NCBI GenBank assembly: GCA_945910005.1
Contig: OX246744.1
Location: forward strand, 5,393,680 to 5,457,679
Source of the DNA: Isoperla grammatica
Taxonomy: Eukaryota > Arthropoda > Insecta > Plecoptera > Perlodidae
Length of the DNA: 64,000 bases
Direction: 5' to 3'
Position 1 is the first letter of the stretch; every line of letters begins with the position of its first letter. A program made the translations under genes and the position numbers. The notes beneath the pieces were generated by a model, which saw nothing but the letters and a program-made list of their open reading frames with translations, made no database searches and was not told where the DNA came from. Shown here piece after piece: positions 9,420 to 21,044 of the stretch.

Positions 9420-12325
9420 AACACCGATTTTCACTGAGTATGTATGCATTACAACCATTAAACATTAATATTTTGTATTATTTCCAAGTTTTTAACATCT
9501 ATCACTCCTCGACATGGTAGATAACACTGTTCTTCAACACATTCTTCACGCTCGATCAATTTCATTTATAATTGGATTCTTTGTTTTGTTTTCTTTGTCA
9601 AGGACAACATTGCGGGGTAGGTTAATCACATCACGTTTCATTCCGCGTTGTTTTCATTTCATTAGGCCGGGTATAAAGTGGGAAATAATAAATATTGCTA
9701 TGTTTTAGTAGTAAAGAACATTCACTTAAGAGGGAGGTATGCTCTCAGTATAAAAAACGTAGGAAATATTTTTTTTTCAATTTAACCAAAATCATAGTAT
9801 ACATACCGCATTGGGGTTTGATAAGCTCAAATATTATAATCATTATGGTAGTTATTTTGATTATTAAATCCATAATTAATAATAACAAAATTATAAGTAC
9901 TATACTGATTATAAGATGAATTAAGCATTCAATATATAAAATTTATACCTAAACACAGTGCAATATAGACTTAGATAATTGATTTTGAGTAGCATTCTTG
10001 AAATGTAAATACACACATTATTGTGTGCAGTTGTTAACGTGAAACCATTTACTGGTAACCGAAGGCGTTTATGCTATCGTTTCATTCCCAATACAACGAA
10101 TATATCAAGCTACAGTAAAGAGGAAAGTAATGTTATGCGATGACTGTGCCTACGTCAAGCATGAAAACAAGTAATTATATATAAATAGCCCTGGAGCTAC
10201 ACTAAGACAATCCTTCTGTTAGACTATACATGAAGACATCCAAGTAATGAGAATTTCCATAAAGCTATTAACCTTATATTTGTTCTCAACACATCCCTTA
10301 ATTAAATGTAATTAAACTAAATTTTAATATTAGAAGACGAAAGTGTTGATCTGGACATTATTTTTTTTGTAATGTAAGGGATTAAAATATTTAAAAAGAA
10401 ACTTATTTCAGGACTATCCATCCGTTAGAGTTTTGTGAACAAGCCAGAGGTATTTACGATTTGGATATTATGTTCGGCTCGGAACATAGCATTACTTATT
10501 CAACGACAATAATCAAACTTTATTATTGGAAGAGCATCAATTCTATTTAATGTGTAATGTATTTTGTTGTAGGTATTATAATATGTTTCCATATATCCCT
10601 TATTTATAATTTAAAATGAAAAATGTCCCTTTACTTAAAATATTGTTGACATTATTGGTTAGAAAGTTTTGTATTGCACGAATAATATTTGTATGCCCTG
10701 TTTCTTACATGGTATTTCCTTGTGTTTCAGGTAAGACTATCTTGACTAACGCTGCATTATTTACGATCGAAGTAACAACCCGTTACAAAGAAGTGAGTAA
10801 CAAAGAAATAAGTTATCTAAGCAATGTAATTAAGGCGAATCTTCTGAAACTTATTTCAGTATAACATTATATTTCTGCTTGGTAACGGATCTTTACCATA
10901 GGTTCATTATACAAACAACGTGATATCCCAAACTATTTCCATATTTTAACGTGTCTATAGAATGAACTACTGATGTGAAGCCAATACAAAATATGTTGAA
11001 TGGTAGTTACATCATTAAAACTGACTAAATATTAAAATGTTAATGAAACTGTGTTTGAATTGATTGATTTAGGATAATTAATTAATTAATTAATTATTTA
11101 TGAGTAACTAAATACGTGCTTCAGAACCTAGACAGGCGTTCTGAAACATAACATTGATTACTGAATTGATGTAAAATTGGATCAAGAGAATGAAAATAAG
11201 CTATCAATGATTTTTCAACACTCAAAACGTAAATTTCCATAGTTCGAATTTAATTTAATATCATTATTCAATGCTTCTGTCAAAACTGAGAACATTCAAA
11301 ACGTTTTACTTATTACAAAAAGCATTCGGCTTACTCCCAGTCAAAGGGTCGATATATTACCAATATCCCCGCATTATAAAACATGAAGATGTGTCTCTTG
11401 CAATAGTAAACGAACCCCACAATATAATGATATGCTAGTCGGCCCCGCCTAACTAAAAGCCGTACAAACTGATACATGTCGTCAACTGATGCGGAATGCA
11501 ATAATAACAAGCCAAGGCGCTAGAGAAATTGCTATTTACCTAAGTTTAATAGCTAAGTTAATGGAAAAGTGCAACTCCCTTGACGAGACGGCATCAAAGC
11601 AACTACACGAATATTATAGAAGCTGCTATGGTTGCTAAGCGACCGCGGTAGAAGACTAGAGTAATAGATGTTGACCTCTATGATCGTAAGGAGGCAGGGG
11701 TAGTGAGGCTGGTTTAAAAATAAAACTGCACCGTTTCATTTTAATTTTTTTAAGTTTTCGTGGGAAACTCACCTAGGTACAATTAAAGGGTCCTCTGTAG
11801 AAAAGCCCTAACTGAAGAGAATAGTAATATGCGGGTTTCTGAAAAAATTCGAGTTAGACCCTTTTTTCAGAAATTAATTACCAATATGTTCTTGTGTTCC
11901 GACGCTGCTAAAAGCGAGTGAAACAAGCATAAACAGTAGTAAGCTATTATATTTATAATATTGTACAATTCAATTTTAAGAAGATATTAAAGATTCGTAG
12001 ACTCGTTTTCAAATTTTACTATAATTTGATAATTTGTTGTTTAGCGACGCACTTAACTATTTTGTATGACGTCGGGGGGTGATTACGGACAAGTAGGAAA
12101 GAAAAAGAAAAGAATCAGTGAAGAAGGCACAAGTAAAAGGAGCACCAATGTTTAAGGGAGTTAAAAAGAGGAAGGGGGAAAGGAAGATACCTTAGTTTTT
12201 CGTCTTTCCTTCATACCATAACAGCATAGCAGTATACGTTGGTAGTTTTTTGTATATTGTTGTTGTTATTTTGCTCTAAATTTAAAACGAAACATCATTA
12301 CATCAACGCGAACCAATTCCATCCC
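9420..12325. other. Long AT-rich stretch without assignable features
   Basis: No gene or dispersed repeat was recognised. Small items are an ATTA run near 11077-11094 and a short hairpin around 11836-11876 (TTCTGAAAAAA against TTTTTTCAGAA). The ORF at 10616-10864 (82 codons) has no recognised motif. Confidence 0.45.
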
Positions 12326-12330
12326 CTTAG

Positions 12331-12358
12331 GTCGCGACCCACCGGTTGGGAAACACTG
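12331..12358 (-). mobile_element. Solitary hAT-like terminal inverted repeat
   Basis: Read on the minus strand the segment begins CAGTGTTTCCCAACCGGTGG and continues GTCGCGACC. This matches the widespread terminal pattern CAGNGNTTCYCAACCNNNGGGTCGCGACC of hAT-type elements. No partner end was found in the neighbouring ~700 bp, so only one end appears to survive. Confidence 0.55.
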
Positions 12359-12453
12359 GGCCTATAGTATGCGTCTCTATTCTATTCTCAGCTATACGAT
12401 TACCTACCTGTGCATCACCTCACACCCATGTTAGCTGTCCGCCCCTTCAGAAG

Positions 12454-12478
12454 CCCTCCCCCCCCCCCCTCCCCCCTC
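12454..12478 (+). repeat. C-rich tract
   Basis: C runs of 12 and 6 around single T residues. Confidence 0.9.
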
Positions 12479-13232
12479 GGCTGTCGCAATGCACCACCAG
12501 TAGTTTACACCACTGTCAATTATTTATCACCTTGCCGATTCACTATAGTCATTTGAATCTCGCGCCACAAACAGTTCCGATCGTAGCGCACAGATCACAC
12601 TATAAGTTACACAAAATGTATTTCACTTAGGTAAAAAAAAAAAAAAAATTGCAAGAAGTTCTATCTTGAAGCGAAGATCCTCGAATGGAAAGCGGAGAAA
12701 ATAATTGATAAACGTTTTCATTTTAGAGATATGAATCTTGAGAAGAAAAGGAATTTTGGAATTAATTTGCGTTTGGTCTGATGAAAAAACAACTATTCGC
12801 GATCTTGCAAAGATAAGTGTTAATGGAAAAAATTTAAATAGTACATTTTTGCTTCTCAGTTTCATTAGTTTAAATACAACAAAAATGTATAAATACAATA
12901 TATGATGTGATCTGGGAGATGAATACAATTACTAATTAGATTTGACTTTATTTGTTGATTGGTCGTTTGTGGTAATTTTCAAATGTAGTGAGCTAAATTG
13001 TGAGTTAATGTCCCTCATATTGAACCTAATTTGATTATCAAAACATTAAATTCGTAATAATTTGAAAATAATTCATTTAAAGTCAAATCGAGTAGCTGAG
13101 CAGCCCGGAAAATTAAACTGGCCAATCAGCCATGATTTAAGCAGCCTCGGGCTAACATTAATTTCCAGCAGTGATTGTGTATCTATATTGTATACCGATC
13201 GCACAACGTTGTTACAGTAGCATGGATAGAAC

Positions 13233-13315
13233 AGGGTGTAAAGTCGTTCCACAGCAACCTTGTGGATGCTGGCGTCATAGATGAGTGAGGCTTTGGCCAA
13301 CCAAATGTCAGTATT
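13233..13315 (-). mobile_element. MITE-like family D, copy 2 (half element)
   Basis: The segment CCACAGCAACCTTGTGGATG, then GCGTCATAGATGAGTGAGGC and CCAACCAAATGTCAGT, matches the reverse complement of the right half of the complete copy at 40846-40974. The other half is missing or unrecognisable. Confidence 0.6.
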
Positions 13316-13523
13316 TAAAAAAAGCTTCCAGCTGATGTTTTTCTTAATGCAGTTTACAAGATGTATTTAAACAAATTTATGAACGGTTAAAACTTGATCT
13401 ACCATTTATTTATAATGTCCTCCCTGCTTTGAATGGCTCCAATTCTATCTTTTGGAATAATTTGTATTGACAAAGTAAGAAATCCCTTCTTAAATAATGA
13501 TATACAAGTTAAAACAGATAGTA

Positions 13524-13562
13524 CCCCCACTGAAAGTCAGTTATCTTGTAACTGAGCTAGTA
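13524..13562 (+). repeat. Fragment of family C 3' hairpin
   Basis: CCCACTGAAAGTCAGTTATC followed by TTGTAACTGAG matches the stem-loop near the 3' end of family C. No other part of the family is adjacent. Confidence 0.45.
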
Positions 13563-13951
13563 AATAACAAACTAATACAAACTCATTTAATTTATCAATC
13601 ATAAAGGTATGTTCGCCACCTGCACGGTAACCTTCAATTTCGCAACTATCCGTATCGACCAATCACCACCTAAACATCTGTGCGCGCGTCACTCGATCAT
13701 TACATTCAAACACTACCAACCCAGAGAAACTAAAACTAGTAGAGAGCCCTAATTAATCCAATCCGTCTGTCGCCTCGTTGTTCATATTTTCATATGTAAG
13801 GCCCCTGGTTGTCGGATCCTCTCCTATCCTCGCACTCACACACCACACACAAGAAAGCGAACCTCGTGCAATTTGGCACGGAGCCTTTCGTAGTTGTTCG
13901 AAAGGCATAAAGACGTCACGACGCTCGGATTTACCACCAGGGCCATATATT

Positions 13952-13999
13952 CACCCCCTCCCCTCCCCCCACCCCCCACCACCCCCCACCCGCCACCCC
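13952..13999 (+). repeat. C-rich tract
   Basis: About 48 bp of C runs with T or A interruptions. Confidence 0.9.
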
Positions 14000-14135
14000 G
14001 CGTGAGAAATGCAATTCGGCATATTATTGTTTTTATCTAGAGACATAAGCTGTGTCATAGTTTATAGAATTCCACTTCCTTCTGTGCTGGCAAACAGACA
14101 GACACAAAGAAAGAAAGGCTTCTATAGTCGCGTCA

Positions 14136-14360
14136 AATTAACTTGCAAGGTGTCGTCGTCACGGTTTATGTAATAGTTAAGTGACGCGTGTGACAACTAC
14201 CAACCTAAATCTAGTTGCATCCCATTCTCTTGCCTAAAGTATTCTAGTGATAATATCGCCCGCATGTTGTCAGACGTCGTGGGGTCGCATTCCATTCACG
14301 GTCGGTGCAGTCAATGCAGTGGACAATAACAATACAGGTATCGGGAAATCCTGCGGTGAA
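14136..14360 (-). mobile_element. Dispersed element family I, copy 2 (single satellite unit)
   Basis: Reverse complement of the family I layout. The unit at 14161-14220 is one 60-bp satellite monomer, flanked by the same right-hand CCTTGCAAGTTAATT and the same left-hand block with GATACCTGTATTG and TATTGTCCACTG. Compared with 8750-9275 it shows the ancestral, unexpanded state of the array. Confidence 0.6.
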
Positions 14361-14449
14361 TATCGTTGAAATAGACCGTGTGGAGCGACCGTCTCTTCTC
14401 AGAATTTAAAGGGACACCTCGCTTCTTACGGCGTGGCCAGTATACTAGA

Positions 14450-14960
14450 ATCGTGTTGCTGTAAGAACGCGGTCCTAGCACTGAGAACGAAACTTGTCAT
14501 TAACTGTGTATGGGGTTAAAAGGAGATTGTGCTGACATAGATGCGACCGATGATCGGATATTTCGATAGAAAAAGTGACGTTGAATAAGGGTGAATCGTG
14601 TGAACATGGGGGTGATTGAGGGAAGTACAAGGACGATGCTGACATATGGAGTTTACTCTTGAGAATAGAACGAAGACAATATTGATGATCGGATGAAAGA
14701 GCTGTGGAGGAATGGTGGGAACTTTGAGTAGGCAGTTTTCGTGGTAAGAAATAGATAAACACAAAAATGGTGTGAATATAATGGGCGGAATTATTAACGG
14801 ATTCATGAATGTTAAAGAAACAAGAAATAAATGCTGCTCAGAACTCGTATTGATCGATGAATAGAATAGAATAGAAAATATGTTTATTCTTTTGCAAAGT
14901 ACATGGTACATTGTTAAACTATTTGTGAAACGAGCGAATAAATTTGTAATGTAATCAAAA
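14450..14960. other. Low-complexity region with GAATA repeats
   Basis: Two overlapping minus-strand ORFs (14475-14762, 14516-14911) are rich in Ser, Ile, Pro and His with no known motif. A short GAATAGAATAGAATA run and the phrase TGTTTATTCTTTTGC near 14867-14895 resemble a retroelement 3' tail, but no body is recognised. Confidence 0.25.
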
Positions 14961-15537
14961 CTTGTTCCTAGACTAAACTACTACATGGCAGTGAGTAAAA
15001 ACTGAAGACTAAAAACTACAAACTGAAAACTGAAAACAGAATACGCTACAATGTACCGTTTAAAAAGTTGATAACATTTGTATTTATATACATGGTTGCA
15101 TGGTTACATGTGATCACGAGTTTTCTTCTTGTAGAGAAGTAAGTAAGGTTTTGTAAGTTAATTTACACTCAACTTACGTGGTTCTCTCCCGACCTCCTCT
15201 CCTCTAACTGCATCCTTTTTATGACAACCCCTGCGTTGACCTAGTTGTTAAAGTGCTTTGTTACAAACAAACGAAAAACTCGATAACGTGCGCATGAAGG
15301 AATTATAGTGCGCAATAGTGTAAGGGCATCAAAGGCAAAGTTTCTCGTAAATTTGCTCTAACGTAAGTATCCTCATTACTAATCAGCCGAGACCGATAAC
15401 TTGACAAGTTTCTTCCACTTTATTGAAACATGTCCATTAGTGATATTTTACGACCTTTATTGGTTTAAGATAAATTCAAAAGACATCGGCCGTTACTAAT
15501 GAGGCTTGTGAACTCTTCTTAGCGAATGACTGCCTTT

Positions 15538-15950
15538 ACGAATGTGTGAGAGAACTCTATAAATCTGTTGAGTTTTCTCGAAAATGCGTGCATGAAAATG
15601 ACAGTAGAAAAGATTCTTGACGAATGTGTGAAAGAACTTGAGAAATCTGTTGATCTTTCCTCGAAAAAACGTGCATGAAAATGGCAGTAGAAAAGATTCT
15701 TTACGAATGTGTGAAAGAACTCAAGAAATCTGTTGACTTTCCTCGTAAATGCGTGCATGAAAATGGCAGTAGATAAGATTCTTGACGAATGTGTGAAAGA
15801 ACTCGATAAATCTGTTGACTTTCCTCGTAAATGCGTGCATGAAAACGGCAGTAGATAAGATTCTTGACGAATGTGTGAAAGAACTCGATAAATCTGTTGA
15901 CTTTCCTCGAATATACGTACACGAAAGTGGCAGGCGGTAAGGTTCTCATT
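15538..15950 (+). repeat. 82-bp tandem repeat, five units
   Basis: Units begin ACGAATGTGTGARAGAACT at 15538, 15620, 15703, 15785 and 15867 and include AATCTGTTGA, CCTCG and GTGCATGAAAATGGCAG. The outer units are more diverged than the inner ones, as expected from unequal exchange. The ORFs across it are repeat artefacts. Confidence 0.95.
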
Positions 15951-16109
15951 TCGGTATGGAATGAGCTAGTTTAGTAAGTGGGTAAAGTGGCCATCATTAC
16001 CATTGCACACGGACCGAAACACGGCCAAGTATTTCAACTGCATGCTGTGATGTTGTCTTCTGATTTAACGCAGTCATTGTGAGTGGGTGTGCAGTGTGCA
16101 GTGGGCAAC

Positions 16110-16133
16110 ACCCCCCCCCCCCCCCTCCCCCCA
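16110..16133 (+). repeat. C-rich tract
   Basis: A run of 16 C, then T, then six C. Confidence 0.9.
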
Positions 16134-16439
16134 CCTTAATCGCTTAGGCACCACAACCAGGCTCGTTTGAAACACCATTACCGTTGCGAGTCGAGCCGAG
16201 CAGGGGACATAATATTAAAAGTTAATTATACTGCGTCGAGGAATGGTCGGAACAAGTGCCGGGTTGTGAACAACGTGGGTTACTGAGCTTATGTGGAAGC
16301 GGAATTTGTTTTTGGTTCCTTTACATGAGGCCGGAATTGAAACTTTCCAATAAGAATTAGTGAATGACAACCTGATGGTTTACAAACTCCTTAAACCTGA
16401 ACTTTACTTAGTACTTAAGTGGGTTACTTTTAAAGAATA

Positions 16440-16680
16440 AAGAAATTTGTTATTCCATAAGAAATAATGCTGCCGTTAGTGCGTTTACCACTTCAGTGAA
16501 TCATTTAAGTAGGAAACAAACTGGTTTTTTCCATAAGAAATATTGCTGCCATTAGTGCGTGTACTACTCAAGTGAAACTTGTTACTCATGAGAAATAATG
16601 CTAGCATGAGTGCGTTTACTACTTAAGTAGGTCACTTTATTAAGAAACAAACTTATTATTACGTAAGAACAACAATAACT
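16440..16680 (+). repeat. Degenerate tandem repeat, three to four units
   Basis: The phrase ATAAGAAATAATGCTGCC with TAGTGCGTTTACYACTT recurs at about 16456, 16531 and 16588, with a partial unit to 16680. Unit length varies between ~57 and 75 bp, so the array is old. Confidence 0.7.
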
Positions 16681-17021
16681 TGTACTACAATTAAGAATAT
16701 AAGTACTAAATAAATAAATAAATAAATAATATATGTATATATAAATAACTAATATAAGTAATAATATTAGTAGTAGTATAAATGTGATTTTGTTCCAACT
16801 TGAAAAAAGTTTACTTTTAATTTAAACACTCCTGAAATACTGATTCAAATCCTCACTAATACATAAGGTAATGTTCATCCAAGTGCAATCTCATCAGATA
16901 TGATCAAAGACAGTCTCATCTTATGCTCAGTTCCAGTCACACACACATGAACGATTTATAAAAATAAAATATGTATTCAGAATGAGGTCTCACAATAGAA
17001 CCTAATTGGGCGTCGACTGGT

Positions 17022-17044
17022 CCCCCCCCCCGACCCCCCCCCCC
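17022..17044 (+). repeat. C-rich tract
   Basis: C runs of 10 and 11 with a GA interruption. Confidence 0.9.
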
Positions 17045-17457
17045 TCAACATTGAATAGCCGATCTGGCCGTTCTACACTTTTCATAAGCGCTACTCTTTC
17101 ATCCGAGAGCGGAGCAGAAAAAACGCACATTCAGGGAAAACTGTAATTTTTTATATTCCAATTGATACACAAAACATTTCTCCAGCTCAAACATTTCTCG
17201 TATAAGTTTCTTGTTGAAGTAACGCTACTTCAGCGAAATTGTTTACCATTCTTTAGGCTTTACAGTGTAGACACATCTAAAGATAGGTTAGGCCGATATT
17301 GTCTGTATTGCAAGATTCCAGATTGTATGTATTATGCACCTAGCGTCCATGTTAACATGTCTGAATGTTTTAGATTGCATTTAGTTGCCATTTCCACTGT
17401 ACGACATTTTTCCGGTACTGATTAGTAAAATAAAGGTACTTTCGTGTCTACTCTTGA

Positions 17458-17831
17458 GGTCGGTTTACACATTTTTCTATCATTTAGATATATTGATTGA
17501 TTAATGGGGCTTAACGTCTCATATTTGTGCAACAATGGCTAATCGAGACGATGAGCGGATGATAATGAAGATGAGAAAGATGATGATGACTAATATTTAA
17601 GGTTTAAGATTTACTTTTCCTAGCTGTTTTACTTAAAATCGCTATACTATTGGCCAGATTCATAAAAACTCGCCTCTCATTGGCTGTGCTAAGACATTTA
17701 GGTTTAGCTAACGTTGCTATGGTTTCCTTAAATCTTCTTGAGAAAGTGTGTAGATGCCACAATGCTTCTGGCTTGATTCGATTTTGCTAACTCATTAAAC
17801 CTTAAAACTTAAATAAGTGTGTAAACCGACC
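17458..17831 (+). mobile_element. TIR element family G with nested SINE fragment
   Basis: Ends are GGTCGGTTTACACA and its exact inverted copy TGTGTAAACCGACC. Sub-terminal TTTAAGGTTTAAGATTT and ATTAAACCTTAAAACTTAA extend the symmetry. The 374-bp span includes an insertion at about 17501-17592, so the element itself is ~280 bp. Termini and the AAACCTTAAA sub-terminal block resemble the MITE at 23359-23547. No transposase; no clear TSD. Confidence 0.7.
17501..17592 (-). mobile_element. tRNA-derived SINE-2, 3' fragment
   Basis: The minus strand reads TCATCGTCTCGATTAGCC, then ATATGAGACGTTAAGCCCC. This is the 3' half of the SINE at 25991-26178. It lies inside the family G element and lacks the tRNA-like head, as expected of a 5'-truncated retroposon. 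Confidence 0.65.
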
Positions 17832-18265
17832 TTTGCTGCATGTTGTGGTTTACAATGGCACACTTATTTATTCTCATGGTTATAAGCGTTCAAAACGTTT
17901 CGTTTTAAGAAAACTCGTCGTCTACCGACAGTTCAAATGTAAGCAGACATTTTATTCTCCATTATGGCCGCTGTGACTTCACGAGAATATACGAGGCTAA
18001 CTCCGAAATGTTTTGCAAATGGAAAAATAATTCAAACAACCAGTTCGTTTTTAGATGGTCTGTAGTTTGCGTTGAGGTTATGTCCGATACGATACGAAGC
18101 GAAGTTTGTGCACAACATAGAAATCCGACCCCTAGCTCCATGCTACACACTGCACAATATGCCCTGAAACTGGCGTCGTGCCAACATTAGAACCAGCCAG
18201 GCCTTATCTCAAACTTAAGCAAATTAACATGTAACTCGTCGAGAGGCTCACTCATAAATAAAGAG

Positions 18266-18297
18266 TGGGGGGGAGGGGGGGGGGGGTGACTGGGGGC
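18266..18297 (+). repeat. G-rich tract
   Basis: G runs of 7 and 12, then GGGGG after a short gap. Confidence 0.9.
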
Positions 18298-18730
18298 TGG
18301 GGACCCCGCTCTAATCGATCCGCCCTAAGTAAGAACATTCAACAAATTCACTCCGAATAATTTCGTTGTCCCAACAGTTGTAAAGTTGCAAAGGTTTCTA
18401 GGTTATGAAATACACAACATTTATGGCTGGTCTTACAATCTCCTAATGAGAAAGTTATTTGTAGCAACTTAGTTATTTGGAGGATTTCGATTGGTGGCTG
18501 CCATGGAGGAAACAAGCTATTGGACGACTAAGTAGTTATTGGGACATTGAAAGACTGGACCTTACAATATGATGTTATGTGTGTTGTGTGATGAAAATAG
18601 TAATCATTTTAGTATGAATTTCGGCTGTCTGGTGCTGCACACTTTATTTACAGATTTTGTATGTGTAGCTTAGGCTTGCAGCAATACTGTGCACAACAAT
18701 ACACTCAACGAAGTACTAAATAAATTCAAA

Positions 18731-18975
18731 GTTGTTCTGAATCGGCCCGGTTGATTCTGGAATTTTTTCGCAGGTGTTCGCACTGTCCAATCACGGATTT
18801 ATATGTTTTATATTTTTTGTGGAATATAGATTTTTGATTGGTTATTGCTCACTCGTCGATGGTGTTCGGAGCCTACAGGGTTGGTTTGTAGCTTTAAATT
18901 AAAGTCCCCTACTGAAAATCAGTCTTGTTACTGAGTGGGTAGACTCTATAAATACGAATGTATTTATTTTATTGA
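18731..18975 (+). mobile_element. SINE-like family C, copy 2 (near full length)
   Basis: Starts GTTGTTCTGAATCGGCCCGG and includes GTGTTCGCACTGTCCAATCA, TTTGATTGGTTATTGCTCAC, the hairpin CCTACTGAAAATCAG...ACTGAGTGGG, and an ATTTATTTTATT tail. With 36745-36990 it defines the longest common 5' end of the family. Confidence 0.8.
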
Positions 18976-19279
18976 ATGTGTGGTATCTAGCTGCCAGTTC
19001 AAATAGAGGTGTTACACAGAACATCAACATGAAGGCCAGAGAACTAAAACTTCAAGAATGCAATGATAGAACTAGACTAGGGCACTATTTGTATAGGTTG
19101 ACATTCCCAGAAGGAAGGAACGAAGAGGTTCGTTTTATGATTGCATTTTAAAATTTTTATTATATAGAGCAACTTTAAGCATAATCAGTGATGCTCAACT
19201 TAGGGTTATACAGTATACAGGGCACATGTCCTAATACATCTGATATAGGTTGTAAATGGGCTATAACATAGAGTAGATT

Positions 19280-19965
19280 CAGGGGCGTAGGAACTATTTT
19301 TGTAATGGGGGGGTCAGGATATTTCAAAGTGACTTTAGGCAAAAATAGCTGGGGGGTTTGGGGGCGAGCCCCCCAACTACAGCGCCGCAGGCGATTTTTT
19401 AAAAAATCAGGGTTTTTTGAGTGATTTCTGAGCGTTTCAGAAAAAATACAGGACTGAATGCAATACTGAAATGCTGTCGTTTGTGTAGTGAAAAAAACAG
19501 AAAACCTAAACAAAAATGGAACACTGAAGCTAATTATTAGGTATTGAGTTTTGGGGTTTGGAAAGTTGGGAGTAAGGTAGCTGTTGATATGTAGGCTACT
19601 TGGCTAGCCGTGAGACTTAAGCTAAAGAAAGCAGCTATAGGCCTATATATTATAATAAATACAAAATCGAATGATTTTACTATATTTATTTTTTGCCCAA
19701 GTATTTTCGCGAAGACGGCAACGACATCTAGCGGAGGTATCCCGATGGGCGCGCAGGTTCAAACTGCTAGCGGCTGGGACTCTGCCCATATATTAAATAC
19801 CCAATGCCCCCAGTAATCTGCAGGGGCGCAAGTTGAAACTTGAGTGTTGGCGGCTGGAATGATGATAGCCTAGCCCACTCGTTGGCTTGACCCCCCCACT
19901 GGGGGGGTCAAGCACACAAGTGGGGGGGAGTTTCCCCCCCATCCCCCCCCGTTCCTACGCCCCTG
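19280..19965 (+). mobile_element. Non-autonomous hAT element with perfect 8-bp TSD
   Basis: Termini are CAGGGGCGTAGGAAC and its exact inverted copy GTTCCTACGCCCCTG. The element is flanked by identical 8-bp AGTAGATT at 19272-19279 and 19966-19973. CAGGG-type ends plus 8-bp TSDs are diagnostic of the hAT superfamily. Sub-terminal GGGGGGG and CCCCCCC tracts extend the inverted symmetry. The 686-bp interior holds no transposase, only an artefactual minus ORF and a diverged direct repeat near 19745-19855 (GGCGCGCAGGTTCAAACTGC and GGGCGCAAGTTGAAACTTG). Perfect TSD and TIR imply a fairly young insertion. Confidence 0.92.
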
Positions 19966-19973
19966 AGTAGATT

Positions 19974-20820
19974 TACATCTAGGATTCCATTTACTAATTA
20001 GGTAAGTACTATAAATATAAAAACTCGAGGTGCAATTTCGATTCTTTACATTTTTATCTTTTAATAAAAATGGTTTTATCCTATTTTATAACTAATAATT
20101 AATGATATGCAGAACTCATTATCATTTTCTTAATAATGAAAATTTTCCGACATGCTGTAGACTATAAAATGGTTAGTGTTTTGATCTGTTCAATAGTCGA
20201 AACAAAGTAATACACTTGTTTACATAAACTCGAAACTATTGATCGTGTAGCCTGTTAATTGTTAGGACGTATCAACTGAGCTTTCAATTATTTGTCACTT
20301 TTACAATTTCCCTCTGAAATAAAGTTTTAGAAAAATACTCTCCAATTATCGAAATGTGCCAACTAAAAGTACACAATGCACTTTTTATTCCCGGTTCTAA
20401 TTTCATCACTAATTGGACGCAGTGTATAAATGTTTGAAAACACAAGTCACTCATTAGTCATTTATAGTTTTGCAATAGTCAAGTAAGTAATGATTTGTGT
20501 AGACAATGACCGTTCTTTTCTATACACGGCATGAAACGTGGATAACGCAGGACCATTGTCTGCGAGATAGAAAGGGATCGAGTGGAAAATTGTGGTCTTG
20601 CCAAATGTACGTGAGACAGTATCTACTTTTCTGGCTGATGGAAAGCTTTTAAATCTGACTCTAGATCTTTTGTTGTTACTTTCGTATCTATTCACACATT
20701 GATGGTTTTTACTAATGTTAAAACTATGCGAATGGCGGCCATGTTGGTTTTAGTTTGTTGCCATGGAGAAACTCATGAAACCAGTTATATATTATGAACA
20801 GATTAATTAGGTGTGTTTTT
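19974..20820. other. Unannotated stretch
   Basis: Nothing assignable. A 77-codon minus ORF at 20462-20695 has no known motif. GGCGGCCATGTTGG near 20735 resembles blocks in family E but is not extended. Confidence 0.45.
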
Positions 20821-20828
20821 TTACGGTT

Positions 20829-20848
20829 AGGGGCAGGGGGGGGGGGGT
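20829..20848 (+). repeat. G-rich tract
   Basis: Uninterrupted G run of 12 preceded by GGGGCA. Confidence 0.85.
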
Positions 20849-20895
20849 TATTTGTTAGAACTATCATTGTTTTAAAGCATAAGGTTGACTCTTAA

Positions 20896-21039
20896 GTCCG
20901 TATTCATAGTCGTCCCCTATCCCTTGGGGCGTCCAGTGTTGCTAAGGATTTGTTTTCTATAAAGGAAATAACAGGCATGAAAGTGTTACCCGGCAAAAAG
21001 TGGCACCCCTAGCGGTAGGGGACGATTATGAATACGAAC
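20896..21039 (+). mobile_element. MITE family K, copy 1, flanked by CTTAA
   Basis: The left TIR GTCCGTATTCATAGTCGTCC and right TIR, read inward, GTTCGTATTCATAATCGTCC continue into CCTAYCNCTNGGGGYG. Flanks are CTTAA at 20891-20895 and 21040-21044. This is either a 5-bp TSD or a TTAA duplication typical of piggyBac- or Kolobok-type elements. 144 bp with no ORF. A second copy lies at 47615-47740. Confidence 0.88.
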
Positions 21040-21044
21040 CTTAA

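Noticed and set aside
14475..14911. 95- and 131-codon overlapping ORFs on the minus strand
   Set aside because: Low-complexity Ser/Ile/Pro/His composition, two frames equally open, no motif.
15519..15949. Minus-strand ORFs with repeated FSHTF-like segments
   Set aside because: They follow the 82-bp tandem array and shift frame between units.
19280..19965. Transposase gene within the hAT element
   Set aside because: All frames are closed or low complexity; the element is non-autonomous.
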